Of a DNA stretch of 64,000 nt, positions 25,023-34,000 are shown piece by piece. How positions within the stretch are numbered: the first letter of the stretch is position 1; every line of letters begins with the position of its first letter. This stretch comes from Porticoccus sp002341315 (GTDB lineage: Bacteria; Pseudomonadota; Gammaproteobacteria; Pseudomonadales; Porticoccaceae), in the NCBI RefSeq assembly GCF_047634355.1, contig NZ_JBLIAL010000003.1; one strand, given 5' to 3'. The position numbers were made by a program, and so were the translations under genes. The notes under the pieces were generated by a model. That model saw only the letters and a list, made by a program, of their open reading frames with translations. It was not told the DNA's origin and ran no database searches.

Positions 25023-25032
25023 GGACATTGCT

Positions 25033-25827
25033 TTGAGTCAAACATTTGCCATTGCCAACCAGAAGGGTGGCGTGGGGAAAACCACCACCAGTGTAAATCT
25101 GGCGGCCTCACTGGCCAGCTACAACAAGCGTATCCTGCTGGTGGATATGGATCCCCAGGGTAATGCCACCATGGGCTGCGGTATCGAAAAAAGTCAGCTG
25201 CAAATAACCATCCTTGATGTGCTGACCGGCGACATCAAAACAGAAGATGCACTGCAGCGCTGTGAGACAGGCAACTTTGATCTGTTACCAGCCAATGGTG
25301 ACCTCACTGCAGCCGAAGTGGAATTGCTTCGAGTGAACAATAAAGAGAGCCGGTTGCGGCATGCGTTGGCAAGAGTGAAAAGCAGTTACGATTACATCGT
25401 CATCGATTGTCCCCCGTCGCTCAGTATGTTGACAGTAAACTCGCTGGTGGCCTGTGATGGCGTCATCATACCCATGCAGTGTGAATACTATGCCCTGGAG
25501 GGATTATCGGCGTTGATGACGACGATCGGGAGGATAGGGAAATTCCTCAATCCAAAACTGCAGGTTGAGGGTATCCTGCGGACCATGTACGACCCCAGAA
25601 ATAGTCTGACCAACGAGGTTACCGCGCAGTTGCGAAGGCACTTTGGAGACAAAATCTACCGTATCGCCATCCCGCGCAATGTCCGACTGGCTGAGGCACC
25701 CAGCTACGGCCAGCCGGCTCTCAGCTATGACAAACATTCCAAAGGTGCACTTGCTTACCTGGGACTGGCAGGGGAAATCATTCGCAGAGGCAAATCGGCG
25801 AGAGTACAGATTGACAGAGCAGGTTAA
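25033..25827 (+). CDS. parA: Chromosome partitioning ATPase ParA (Soj)
   Basis: ParA is a DNA-binding ATPase that moves ParB-parS complexes and so segregates the origin region. From TTG at 25033, seven bases after GAGGA, the product is 264 residues. The deviant Walker A KGGVGKTT is at residues 11-18, and the family motifs VDMDPQGNAT and VIDCPPSLSMLT follow. An in-frame TTG at 25009 lies within rsmG and is less likely. The order mnmG-rsmG-parA-parB is conserved in gammaproteobacteria. Confidence 0.95.
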   Translation: MSQTFAIANQKGGVGKTTTSVNLAASLASYNKRILLVDMDPQGNATMGCGIEKSQLQITILDVLTGDIKTEDALQRCETGNFDLLPANGDLTAAEVELLRVNNKESRLRHALARVKSSYDYIVIDCPPSLSMLTVNSLVACDGVIIPMQCEYYALEGLSALMTTIGRIGKFLNPKLQVEGILRTMYDPRNSLTNEVTAQLRRHFGDKIYRIAIPRNVRLAEAPSYGQPALSYDKHSKGALAYLGLAGEIIRRGKSARVQIDRAG

Positions 25828-25831
25828 CGTT

Positions 25832-26698
25832 ATGGTCAGAAGAAAAGGTTTGGGGCGGGGCCTGGATGCACTGTTAGGTGTTGAGGGTGACGAGGAGGCT
25901 TTAACTTCTCAGCACGTGCCGGAAGGCGATCACCTGAGAGAATTACCGCTAGAGTTTATGACCCGTGGCAAATATCAGCCACGTCGGGATATGCACCCTG
26001 AAGCACTGGAGGAGCTTGCCAACTCCATTCGTGTGCAAGGGGTTATGCAACCCATTGTGGTGCGAGCCATTGGTGTCGACAGCTATGAGATCATTGCCGG
26101 AGAGCGCCGTTGGAGAGCGGCCCAGCAGGTCGGCCTGGAGACCATACCGGCGCTGATCAGGAATGTATCAGACGAAGCTGCCATTGCAATGGCGTTGATT
26201 GAAAATATTCAACGCGAAGATCTCAATGCAATGGAGGAAGCCCAGGCACTCACTCGTTTGCAACAGGAGTTTGGTCTGACCCAGCAACAGGTGTCGGATG
26301 CGGTGGGTAAACCTCGCAGTACAGTAGCGAACATCATGCGCCTGATGAGCCTCGAGGAAGACGTACAAAAACTGCTTGAGCACGGTGACCTGGAGGCCGG
26401 CCACGCCAAGGCACTGCTTGGATTGTCAGGTCTCATGCAGGCTGAGGTGGCCAGAACCGCCGTGGCAAAAGGGTTGACTGTCCGACAAACGGAAGCGCTG
26501 GTGAGAAAAATGCTCCAACCGCCGGTCGAGAAAGAGAAACAAAAAGAAAATAGTGATATCAGGGTGTTGCAGGACAAGCTATCAGAGCAAATCGGTGTCC
26601 CCGTACTGATTGAGCATTCAACCAAAGGCAAGGGAAAGCTGACCCTTAAATACAACAGTCTGGATGAGTTGGAAGGTATTCTTGAACACATAAAATAG
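25832..26698 (+). CDS. parB: Chromosome partitioning protein ParB (Spo0J)
   Basis: ParB is a CTP-dependent clamp that loads at parS and spreads. The 288-residue product begins MVRRKGLGRGLDALLG, the ParA-stimulating N-terminus. The CTPase/ParB-N domain has RGKYQPRRDMHPEALEELA and GERRWRAAQ. The helix-turn-helix region has LTQQQVSDAVGKPRSTVANIMR, and the C-terminus is a dimerisation domain. The frame opens further upstream within parA, but ATG at 25832 is the family start. Its two recognisable targets are the parS sites inside recF. Confidence 0.95.
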   Translation: MVRRKGLGRGLDALLGVEGDEEALTSQHVPEGDHLRELPLEFMTRGKYQPRRDMHPEALEELANSIRVQGVMQPIVVRAIGVDSYEIIAGERRWRAAQQVGLETIPALIRNVSDEAAIAMALIENIQREDLNAMEEAQALTRLQQEFGLTQQQVSDAVGKPRSTVANIMRLMSLEEDVQKLLEHGDLEAGHAKALLGLSGLMQAEVARTAVAKGLTVRQTEALVRKMLQPPVEKEKQKENSDIRVLQDKLSEQIGVPVLIEHSTKGKGKLTLKYNSLDELEGILEHIK

Positions 26699-26775
26699 CG
26701 CCAGGCCATAAGCGGCATCAATGGTGGCTATTTATTCCAAAGCGCTCCAAAACTTACTTGGTTGGCAAAGTTTAG

Positions 26776-26804
26776 TTGAATCTGCAACTTGTACTACCTA
26801 TAAT
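26776..26804 (+). promoter_or_regulatory. Promoter of the ATP synthase operon
   Basis: TTGAAT (26776-26781), exactly 17 bases, then TATAAT (26799-26804) is a near-consensus sigma-70 promoter in the 171-base gap between parB and atpI. The start would be near 26811, leaving a 59-base leader. Confidence 0.8.
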
Positions 26805-26869
26805 TGCCGCCCGTTTGGGTTGGCAAAATTGTCAGCTCAAGCAGAGAAAGCACGGATGGGGGGTAGCAA

Positions 26870-27253
26870 ATGAAAGCTACCATTAAATCTCCGCCGGTAG
26901 CTCGAATAGCGCTGGTTCAACTGATGGTTTTATTAGTTGTGGCGTTGGCCTTACTACCGGTTGATAGAGTACTGTGCTGGTCCTTGCTGATTGGTGGGGT
27001 AATTCAAATAGGCCCACAAGCCTATTTAACCCGACAAGCCTTTCGCCATATGGGAGCCAGGCAGACCCCAAAAATAATACGTGCCATATACAGGGGAGAG
27101 ACGGGCAAGTTATTGCTCACGGTTGTGTTGTTTGGTTTGACATTTAGTTATGTGTCGCCAGTCAGTTTACCCGGCGTTTTTCTCGGTTATGGTGCCATGA
27201 TAATTGTGCAGTGCTTTTGCGCGGCACGGGTATTAAGTCAATCGAGCAATTAG
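26870..27253 (+). CDS. atpI: ATP synthase subunit I
   Basis: AtpI is a small membrane protein at the head of atp operons, thought to help c-ring assembly or magnesium supply. The 127-residue product has four hydrophobic segments, roughly at 13-30, 35-55, 78-95 and 98-118, with the basic stretch LTRQAFRHMGAR between the second and third. ATG at 26870 follows GGGGGG at a suitable distance. It precedes atpB by 24 bases. Confidence 0.87.
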   Translation: MKATIKSPPVARIALVQLMVLLVVALALLPVDRVLCWSLLIGGVIQIGPQAYLTRQAFRHMGARQTPKIIRAIYRGETGKLLLTVVLFGLTFSYVSPVSLPGVFLGYGAMIIVQCFCAARVLSQSSN

Positions 27254-27277
27254 ACCACGCTGGTTTGAGAGATAAAA

Positions 27278-28141
27278 ATGGCAGGCGATACACAACAAAC
27301 GGGAACAGAATACATCCAGCACCACCTGACCAATCTTACCTATGGTCAGCACCCGGAAAATGGCTGGAGTTTTGCTCACAACGCCCAGGAAGCCGCTGAA
27401 ATGGGCTTTATGGCAGTTAATGTTGACAGCCTGGGCTGGTCATTTGGTCTGGGTGTTATCTTCCTTCTTTTGTTCCGCTGGGCAGCAAAACGTGCTACCA
27501 CTGGTGTTCCATCCGGATGGCAAAATTTTGTCGAAATGATGGTGGAGTTTGTCGATGGGGTGGTAAAAGACAGCTTCCACGGCAGAAACCCCTGGATAGC
27601 CCCGATGGCCCTGACTATATTTGTCTGGGTTTTTCTGATGAACCTGATGGATCTGGTACCGGTGGATGTGATTCCCTGGCTAATGCTTCAGGCGGGAGTC
27701 CATTTCCAGAAAATCGTCCCCTCCACCGACCCCAATATTACGCTTGGCATGGCGCTCGCCGTTTTCGGCATGATCATCTATTACAGTATCAAGGTAAAAG
27801 GTATTGGTGGATTTCTGGGTGAACTCACCCTGCAACCCTTCTCTGCCAAGAACCCTGTGGTTCAGGCTGTTTTTATTCCTATCAATCTGGCCCTTGAACT
27901 GGTGGGCCTGTTGGCCAAACCTTTCTCACTGGGCTTGCGGTTGTTCGGCAATATGTACGCCGGCGAAATGATCTTTATCCTTATTGCGATGATGTACAGC
28001 GCAGGTTGGGTATTGGGCACCTTTGGTGGCGCTTTGCAGTTGGGGTGGGCAATATTCCACATTCTGATCATTACCCTGCAAGCATTTATATTTATGGTTT
28101 TGACCGTCGTGTACCTGAGTATGGCACACGAAGATCACTGA
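27278..28141 (+). CDS. atpB: ATP synthase F0 subunit a
   Basis: This membrane subunit provides the proton half-channels against the c-ring. The 287-residue product has five to six membrane helices. Helix four carries the essential arginine in AKPFSLGLRLFGNMYAGE, and the last helix has the family end with HILIITLQAFIFMVLTVVYLSMAHE. The N-terminus (GTEYIQHHLTNLTYG) is the usual periplasmic segment. Confidence 0.97.
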   Translation: MAGDTQQTGTEYIQHHLTNLTYGQHPENGWSFAHNAQEAAEMGFMAVNVDSLGWSFGLGVIFLLLFRWAAKRATTGVPSGWQNFVEMMVEFVDGVVKDSFHGRNPWIAPMALTIFVWVFLMNLMDLVPVDVIPWLMLQAGVHFQKIVPSTDPNITLGMALAVFGMIIYYSIKVKGIGGFLGELTLQPFSAKNPVVQAVFIPINLALELVGLLAKPFSLGLRLFGNMYAGEMIFILIAMMYSAGWVLGTFGGALQLGWAIFHILIITLQAFIFMVLTVVYLSMAHEDH

Positions 28142-28182
28142 TTTACTTTTAACTTTACTACTACAGTCATTAGGAGATAAAA

Positions 28183-28413
28183 ATGGAACTCATCTTGGTT
28201 GCAGCCGCAATTATGGTTGGTTTTGGTGCCCTGGGTGCCGCAGTTGGTATGGGCTTGCTGGGGGGGAAACTCCTGGAAGGCACTGCTCGTCAACCGGAGC
28301 TGGGTCCGATGCTGCAAGGTAAAATGTTCCTTCTGGCAGGCCTGATTGATGCGATCCCGATGATCGGTGTGGGTATCGGTATGTACCTGATCTTTGCGGT
28401 TTATGCCGGTTAA
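28183..28413 (+). CDS. atpE: ATP synthase F0 subunit c
   Basis: This proteolipid forms the rotating c-ring. The 76-residue product is a two-helix hairpin with the polar loop ARQPE at residues 35-39 and the ion-binding Asp56 in GLIDAIPMIGVG. The sodium-binding signature is absent, so the ring is most likely proton-driven. AGGAG precedes the start. Confidence 0.97.
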   Translation: MELILVAAAIMVGFGALGAAVGMGLLGGKLLEGTARQPELGPMLQGKMFLLAGLIDAIPMIGVGIGMYLIFAVYAG

Positions 28414-28461
28414 GCAACAACAACCCGATTCTTTTTTTAACCCTAGGAACGAGGTGTTGGC

Positions 28462-28932
28462 GTGAATATTAACCTGACCCTATTCGGGCAGCTGGTTTCT
28501 TTCCTGTTCTTTGTGTGGTTCTGCAAAAAATTTGTATGGACCGCCATTATCAATGCAATGGAAGAACGGCAGAAGAAAATAGCCGATGGCTTGGATGCTG
28601 CTGATCGCGCTTCGCGCGATCTGGAGTTGGCCCAGGAAAAAGCCACCGAGCGGCTCAAGGAAGCCAAGCAAGAAGCGGCATCCATACTTGAGCAAGCAAA
28701 CAAGCGAGCTAACCAGATAGTTGGTGAAGCCAAAGAAGAAGCCCGAGCCGAAGGTGATCGTCTCAAAGCAGCAGCTCAGGCGGAAATCGAACAAGACGTT
28801 AACCGGGCGAAAGAAGAACTTCGCAAAAGAGTTGCCGTGCTTGCTTTGGCCGGTGCTGAAAAAATCTTGCAGGCCAATATCGACGAAAGTGCAAACCGCA
28901 CACTGGTCGATAAACTTGCAGCAGAGCTTTAA
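28462..28932 (+). CDS. atpF: ATP synthase F0 subunit b
   Basis: The dimeric peripheral stalk of ATP synthase is formed by this protein. The 156-residue product has one N-terminal membrane helix (about residues 5-25) followed by a long Glu/Lys/Ala-rich coiled coil, the standard build and length. The start is GTG at 28462 behind GAGGTG. Confidence 0.96.
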   Translation: MNINLTLFGQLVSFLFFVWFCKKFVWTAIINAMEERQKKIADGLDAADRASRDLELAQEKATERLKEAKQEAASILEQANKRANQIVGEAKEEARAEGDRLKAAAQAEIEQDVNRAKEELRKRVAVLALAGAEKILQANIDESANRTLVDKLAAEL

Positions 28933-28944
28933 CCGAGGTTTAAC

Positions 28945-29481
28945 ATGGCTGAATTAAGCACGTTGGCTCGGCCCTACGCAAAAGCAGCTTTTGAACATGC
29001 TGCGGAGGCGGGAGATCTGCAAAACTGGTCTGATGGTCTTGCTGTAGCTGCTGCTGTTGCACAGCATGATGTAGTAGAGAAGCTGCTGAGTTCGCCGACT
29101 TACACGGCAACACAGCAGGCAGAAAAAGTAATAACCGTTTGTGGTGATGCCATTTCCGGCAAGATACTGAATTTTATTCGGGTTTTGGCAGACAATCATC
29201 GTCTCAAACTGTTACCACAGATATATCAGCAATTTGAGATTCTCAAGGCGAACCGCGAAAAAACCGTTGAGGTGAATGTCGTGTCAGCCAGGGAGATCAG
29301 TGCTGAGCAACAAGAAAAGCTGGCCAGTGCGCTCAGTGCGAAACTGGAACGCACCGTTAATATGCAGGTGTCCATCGACAGCACACTGATAGGTGGTGCT
29401 GTAGTACGAGCTGGTGACACCGTCATAGACGGATCCATACGCGGGCGGTTGTCAAAACTTGCCGAAGCATTACATTCATAG
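28945..29481 (+). CDS. atpH: ATP synthase F1 subunit delta
   Basis: Delta links the peripheral stalk to the F1 head. The 178-residue product opens with ELSTLARPYAKAAFEHA, the family N-terminus, and ends with the typical IGGAVVRAGDTVIDGSIRGRL segment. It lies 12 bases after atpF and 18 before atpA. Confidence 0.96.
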   Translation: MAELSTLARPYAKAAFEHAAEAGDLQNWSDGLAVAAAVAQHDVVEKLLSSPTYTATQQAEKVITVCGDAISGKILNFIRVLADNHRLKLLPQIYQQFEILKANREKTVEVNVVSAREISAEQQEKLASALSAKLERTVNMQVSIDSTLIGGAVVRAGDTVIDGSIRGRLSKLAEALHS

Positions 29482-29499
29482 GATTGAGGACCAGAGCAC

Positions 29500-31044
29500 A
29501 TGCAGCAACTGAATCCATCCGAAATCAGTGAGATCATCAAAGAGCGTATTGATAGCCTTGATGTTTCCTCTGAGGCGCAAAACGAAGGCACGATCGTTTC
29601 GGTATCTGACGGTATTATTCGCATACACGGCCTTGCCGATGTGATGTACGGTGAGATGATTGAATTCGAAGGTGGTATCTACGGTATGGCTCTCAACCTG
29701 GAGAGAGACTCCGTTGGTGCCGTTATTCTGGGTGACTATCAAAGTCTGGCCGAAGGTCAGAAAGCCCGTTGCACAGGTCGCATTCTCGAGGTCCCGGTTG
29801 GACCAGAGCTGGAAGGTCGCGTGCTTGACGCTCTGGGTAGCCCCATTGACGGCAAAGGTCCTCTCAACGCCAAGATGACAGATGCGCTTGAAAAAGTGGC
29901 GCCGGGTGTTATTGACCGCCAATCAGTTGATCAACCCGTACAAATCGGTCTCAAGGCAATCGACGCCATGGTACCGATCGGCCGTGGTCAGCGGGAATTG
30001 ATTATTGGCGACCGCCAAATCGGTAAAACAGCGATTGCAGTAGATGCCATCATCAATCAGAAAGATTCTGGTATTAAGTGTATTTACGTGGCGATTGGTC
30101 AAAAGGCCTCATCCGTCGCGGCCGTTGTCCGTAAGCTCGAAGAGCACGGCGCCATGGCGCACACCATTGTGGTTGCAGCAACAGCATCTGATCCTGCTGC
30201 CATGCAATATCTGGCGCCCTTCGCCGGCTGTACTATGGGTGAGTATTACCGCGATCGCGGCCAGGACGCCTTGATTATTTATGACGATCTGACCAAGCAG
30301 GCCTGGGCCTATCGTCAGATTTCTTTGTTGTTGCGTCGTCCTCCGGGCCGGGAAGCCTACCCGGGCGATGTTTTCTACTTGCACTCCCGTTTGTTGGAGC
30401 GTGCAGCACGCGTTAACGCGACGTATGTTGAAAAATTTACCGATGGTGAAGTAAAGGGAAAAACCGGCTCACTGACTGCTTTGCCGGTGATTGAAACCCA
30501 GGCAGGTGACGTATCGGCCTTCGTTCCCACAAACGTGATTTCGATCACTGACGGACAGATATTCCTTGAGGCTGACATGTTCAATGCCGGTATCCGGCCG
30601 GCGATGAACGCTGGTATCTCGGTATCACGGGTTGGTGGTTCAGCGCAGACCAAGGTTATCAAGAAACTGTCGGGTGGTATCCGTACTGCACTTGCTCAGT
30701 ACCGGGAACTCGCTGCTTTTTCCCAGTTTGCCTCTGATTTGGATGAGGCTACCAAGTCTCAGCTTGATCACGGTGAGCGTGTTACTGAGCTGATGAAACA
30801 GGGTCAATATTCGCCACAAAGTGTGGCAGAAATGGCCGTGATGATTTATGCCGCTGACCGGGGTTATCTGAAAGAAGTCGAAGTCAACAAAATTGGTGAT
30901 TTTGAGCAGGCGCTGCTTTCTTATATGAAAGCGGAACACGGCGACTTGCTTGATCAGATCAATCAGACTGGTGACTGGAACGACGACCTTGATGCCAGTT
31001 ACAAGGCTGCGCTGGATAAGTTCATCAGCACTCAAACCTGGTAA
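29500..31044 (+). CDS. atpA: ATP synthase F1 subunit alpha
   Basis: This is the non-catalytic nucleotide-binding subunit of F1. The 514-residue product has Walker A GDRQIGKT at residues 170-177 and the family motif LYDDLTKQA written here as IIYDDLTKQAWAYRQ. The C-terminal region includes RPAMNAGISVSRVGGSAQ. Length and ends match E. coli AtpA (513). Confidence 0.98.
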   Translation: MQQLNPSEISEIIKERIDSLDVSSEAQNEGTIVSVSDGIIRIHGLADVMYGEMIEFEGGIYGMALNLERDSVGAVILGDYQSLAEGQKARCTGRILEVPVGPELEGRVLDALGSPIDGKGPLNAKMTDALEKVAPGVIDRQSVDQPVQIGLKAIDAMVPIGRGQRELIIGDRQIGKTAIAVDAIINQKDSGIKCIYVAIGQKASSVAAVVRKLEEHGAMAHTIVVAATASDPAAMQYLAPFAGCTMGEYYRDRGQDALIIYDDLTKQAWAYRQISLLLRRPPGREAYPGDVFYLHSRLLERAARVNATYVEKFTDGEVKGKTGSLTALPVIETQAGDVSAFVPTNVISITDGQIFLEADMFNAGIRPAMNAGISVSRVGGSAQTKVIKKLSGGIRTALAQYRELAAFSQFASDLDEATKSQLDHGERVTELMKQGQYSPQSVAEMAVMIYAADRGYLKEVEVNKIGDFEQALLSYMKAEHGDLLDQINQTGDWNDDLDASYKAALDKFISTQTW

Positions 31045-31094
31045 TTTCTGATTTGGGCTGACATTGTCGGCCCAAAATGGTGAAAGGCTAAATT

Positions 31095-31955
31095 ATGGCA
31101 GTCGGAAAAGAAGTCAAAACCAAAATCAATAGTATCCGCAGCACACAGAAAATTACCAGTGCTATGGAGATGGTTGCTGCGAGTAAAATGCGGCGGGCCC
31201 AGGAACGCCGCGAAATAAGCAAGCCCTACGCTGACAGAATTCGTTCTGTCGTTGGTCATCTCGCGAATGCGAATGTTGAGTACAAACATCGCTACATGGA
31301 AGAGCGTGAAGTAAAACGGGTCGGCTTTATTATTGTTTCGACCGATCGGGGTCTGTGTGGTGGTCTGAATACGAACCTGTTCAAAGAAGTTATCAAGTCA
31401 ATGAAGTCCTGGTCAAATGAAGGTGTCGAGATTGATCTCTGCGCTTTGGGTAACAAGGCCGCAGCTTTCTTTGGCAGTTACGGTGGCAATGTTGTTGCTA
31501 CGGTTAAAGATTTGGGTGACCAGCCCTCTGCCAGTGATCTTATCGGGGGCGTAAAGGTGATGCTGGATGGCTACGATAAGGGAGCCATTGATCGCCTTTA
31601 TCTGGTATCGAATGATTTCGTTAATACCATGACCCAAAAACCCGTTGTAGAGCAGCTGTTACCCCTACTGCCAATCGAAGACGATAAGATGAAGCATCAC
31701 TGGGATTATATCTATGAGCCCGATGCCAAAGATCTGCTCGATGGACTTCTGGTTCGCTATATCGAATCTCAGGTTTATCAGGGTGTGGTAGAGAACAAGG
31801 CCTGCGAACAGGCCGCGAGAATGATCGCCATGAAGAGCGCCACCGATAATGCGGGTGATTTGATCAACGAGTTGCAGTTGCTTTACAACAAAGCACGTCA
31901 GGCGGCAATTACCCAGGAGCTGTCCGAGATCGTTAGTGGTGCAGCAGCCGTTTAA
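31095..31955 (+). CDS. atpG: ATP synthase F1 subunit gamma
   Basis: Gamma is the central rotor shaft. The 286-residue product starts with the helix EVKTKINSIRSTQKITSAMEM and ends with the helix RMIAMKSATDNAGDLI, the two strands of the rotor coiled coil. STDRGLCGGLN is the conserved start of the globular part. No extra insert is seen. Confidence 0.97.
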   Translation: MAVGKEVKTKINSIRSTQKITSAMEMVAASKMRRAQERREISKPYADRIRSVVGHLANANVEYKHRYMEEREVKRVGFIIVSTDRGLCGGLNTNLFKEVIKSMKSWSNEGVEIDLCALGNKAAAFFGSYGGNVVATVKDLGDQPSASDLIGGVKVMLDGYDKGAIDRLYLVSNDFVNTMTQKPVVEQLLPLLPIEDDKMKHHWDYIYEPDAKDLLDGLLVRYIESQVYQGVVENKACEQAARMIAMKSATDNAGDLINELQLLYNKARQAAITQELSEIVSGAAAV

Positions 31956-31993
31956 AACAAGATTTTACAGCCTTAGTTTAAGAGGAATCAGAC

Positions 31994-33394
31994 ATGAGTA
32001 GCGGACGTATCGTACAAATTATTGGTGCGGTGATTGACGTGGAGTTCCCGCGCGATCAGGTACCCAACGTATATGACGCACTGTTAGTTGATAAGCAAGG
32101 TCTGACCCTGGAAGTCCAGCAGCAGCTTGGTGATGGCGTAGTGCGTACTATTGCCATGGGTTCTTCAGAGGGTTTGAGCCGGGGCCTTAGTGTCGGTAAC
32201 ACCAACGCACCGATCAGCGTACCAGTCGGTATTGCAACACTCGGGCGCATCATGAATGTATTGGGTGATCCGATTGATGATTGTGGTCCCATTGGTGAAA
32301 CTGAACGTGCTTCCATTCACCGTAAACCGCCTGCCTATGATGAACTGGCTGCGTCTACGGATCTGTTGGAAACCGGCATTAAAGTAATTGACTTGGTGTG
32401 TCCATTTGCCAAGGGCGGTAAAGTGGGTCTGTTCGGTGGTGCCGGTGTCGGTAAAACTGTGAACATGATGGAACTGATTAATAACATTGCCACCGAGCAC
32501 TCCGGTCTTTCCGTGTTTGCCGGTGTTGGTGAGCGTACTCGGGAAGGTAACGATTTCTACTTTGAGATGCAGGAATCGAAAGTTGTTAACATCGAAACCC
32601 CCAGTGACTCCAAAGTGGCAATGGTTTACGGTCAGATGAACGAACCACCCGGTAACCGTCTTCGTGTGGCGCTGACCGGTCTTACCATGGCTGAAAAATT
32701 CCGTGATGAAGGTCGTGATGTACTGCTGTTTGTTGATAACATCTATCGTTACACGCTGGCGGGCACTGAAGTCTCTGCACTGCTGGGTCGTATGCCTTCT
32801 GCGGTTGGTTATCAGCCAACACTGGCAGAGGAAATGGGTGTTCTCCAGGAACGTATTACTTCAACCAAGGTTGGCTCCATTACTTCAGTGCAGGCCGTCT
32901 ATGTTCCTGCAGATGACTTGACGGATCCGTCCCCCGCCACCACGTTTGCCCACCTTGACTCCACAGTTGTACTGAGTCGTGATATTGCAGCCAAGGGTAT
33001 TTATCCTGCAGTAGATCCCTTGGATTCTACCTCCCGCCAGCTCGATCCGCTGGTTATTGGCCACGATCACTATGATACAGCCCGGGGTGTTCAGACGGTT
33101 CTGCAACGTTATAAAGAATTGAAGGACATCATTGCCATTCTTGGTATGGACGAGCTTTCAGAGGAAGACAAGCTGGTGGTTTCCCGTGCCAGAAAAATCG
33201 AGCGCTTCCTCTCGCAGCCTTTCCACGTGGCTGAGATCTTCACTGGCTCCCCTGGAAAATATGTCTCCTTGAAAGATACGATTGCTGGCTTTCAGGGGAT
33301 TCTTAACGGCGACTACGACAACCTGCCCGAGCAAGCATTTTATATGGTAGGTACGATTGATGAAGCTGTTGAGAAAGCAGGGAAAATGAAGTAA
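31994..33394 (+). CDS. atpD: ATP synthase F1 subunit beta
   Basis: Beta carries the catalytic site. The 466-residue product has Walker A GGAGVGKT at residues 148-155 and the catalytic Glu in GVGERTREGND. Walker B is LLFVDNIYRYTLAG, where Tyr replaces the commoner Phe. The C-terminal part includes LGMDELSEEDKLVVSRARKI. Start and stop match the family. Confidence 0.98.
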   Translation: MSSGRIVQIIGAVIDVEFPRDQVPNVYDALLVDKQGLTLEVQQQLGDGVVRTIAMGSSEGLSRGLSVGNTNAPISVPVGIATLGRIMNVLGDPIDDCGPIGETERASIHRKPPAYDELAASTDLLETGIKVIDLVCPFAKGGKVGLFGGAGVGKTVNMMELINNIATEHSGLSVFAGVGERTREGNDFYFEMQESKVVNIETPSDSKVAMVYGQMNEPPGNRLRVALTGLTMAEKFRDEGRDVLLFVDNIYRYTLAGTEVSALLGRMPSAVGYQPTLAEEMGVLQERITSTKVGSITSVQAVYVPADDLTDPSPATTFAHLDSTVVLSRDIAAKGIYPAVDPLDSTSRQLDPLVIGHDHYDTARGVQTVLQRYKELKDIIAILGMDELSEEDKLVVSRARKIERFLSQPFHVAEIFTGSPGKYVSLKDTIAGFQGILNGDYDNLPEQAFYMVGTIDEAVEKAGKMK

Positions 33395-33417
33395 ACGATC
33401 AATATAGGCACTAAGAT

Positions 33418-33849
33418 ATGGCTATGACTGTGCACTGTGACATCGTAAGTGCCGAGCAGTACCTGTTCTCCGGATTGATAGAGCTTTTGGTCGCCAGTGG
33501 TTCACAGGGAGAACTGGGTATTACCTTTGGTCACGCGCCGCTGTTAACAGACCTAAAACCTGGCCCTGTTCGGATTGTTAAGCAGAACGGTGAAGAAGAG
33601 ATTTATTACCTGTCTGGTGGCTATCTGGAAGTTCAGCCCAACAAGGTATCTATTCTGGCTGATACTGCACTGCGAGCTGATGATCTCGATGAAGCCGCAG
33701 CACTGGAAGCCAAGAAACATGCTGAACAGGATATGACCAATCAGAGCGGAGAATTTGATTATTCACGCGCTGCATCCCAGCTGGCTGCCGCTGCTGCTCA
33801 ACTCCGCACCATTGAACAATTGCGTAAAAAAATGGGTGGAAAAAAATAA
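33418..33849 (+). CDS. atpC: ATP synthase F1 subunit epsilon
   Basis: Epsilon couples rotor and ring and can inhibit ATP hydrolysis. The 143-residue product has the N-terminal beta sandwich (SGSQGELGITFGHAPLLTDLKPG) and a C-terminal two-helix part rich in Ala. It is the last gene of the operon; a strong terminator follows 22 bases later. Confidence 0.96.
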   Translation: MAMTVHCDIVSAEQYLFSGLIELLVASGSQGELGITFGHAPLLTDLKPGPVRIVKQNGEEEIYYLSGGYLEVQPNKVSILADTALRADDLDEAAALEAKKHAEQDMTNQSGEFDYSRAASQLAAAAAQLRTIEQLRKKMGGKK

Positions 33850-33871
33850 CGCTTTTCTGAAATTTATAATG

Positions 33872-33898
33872 AAGGGTGGCTTTTGCCACCCTTTTTTT
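33872..33898 (+). terminator. Terminator of the atp operon
   Basis: AAGGGTGGC (33872-33880), a TTTT loop and GCCACCCTT (33885-33893) form a perfect 9-base stem ending in seven T. The next gene, glmU, therefore has its own promoter in the following 100 bases. Confidence 0.93.
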
Positions 33899-34000
33899 AT
33901 GCGTGATTTTTATCCGTGACAAGGGTCGATACAGATCCTTCCAAGGTGGTAATCCATAACTGATACTGATTAAATACTTTGATTTACCGAGGAGATATCT

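Noticed and set aside
33220..33236. parS-like TTTCCACGTGGCTGA in atpD
   Set aside because: The palindrome is broken in the right arm, so it does not fit the two perfect sites in recF.
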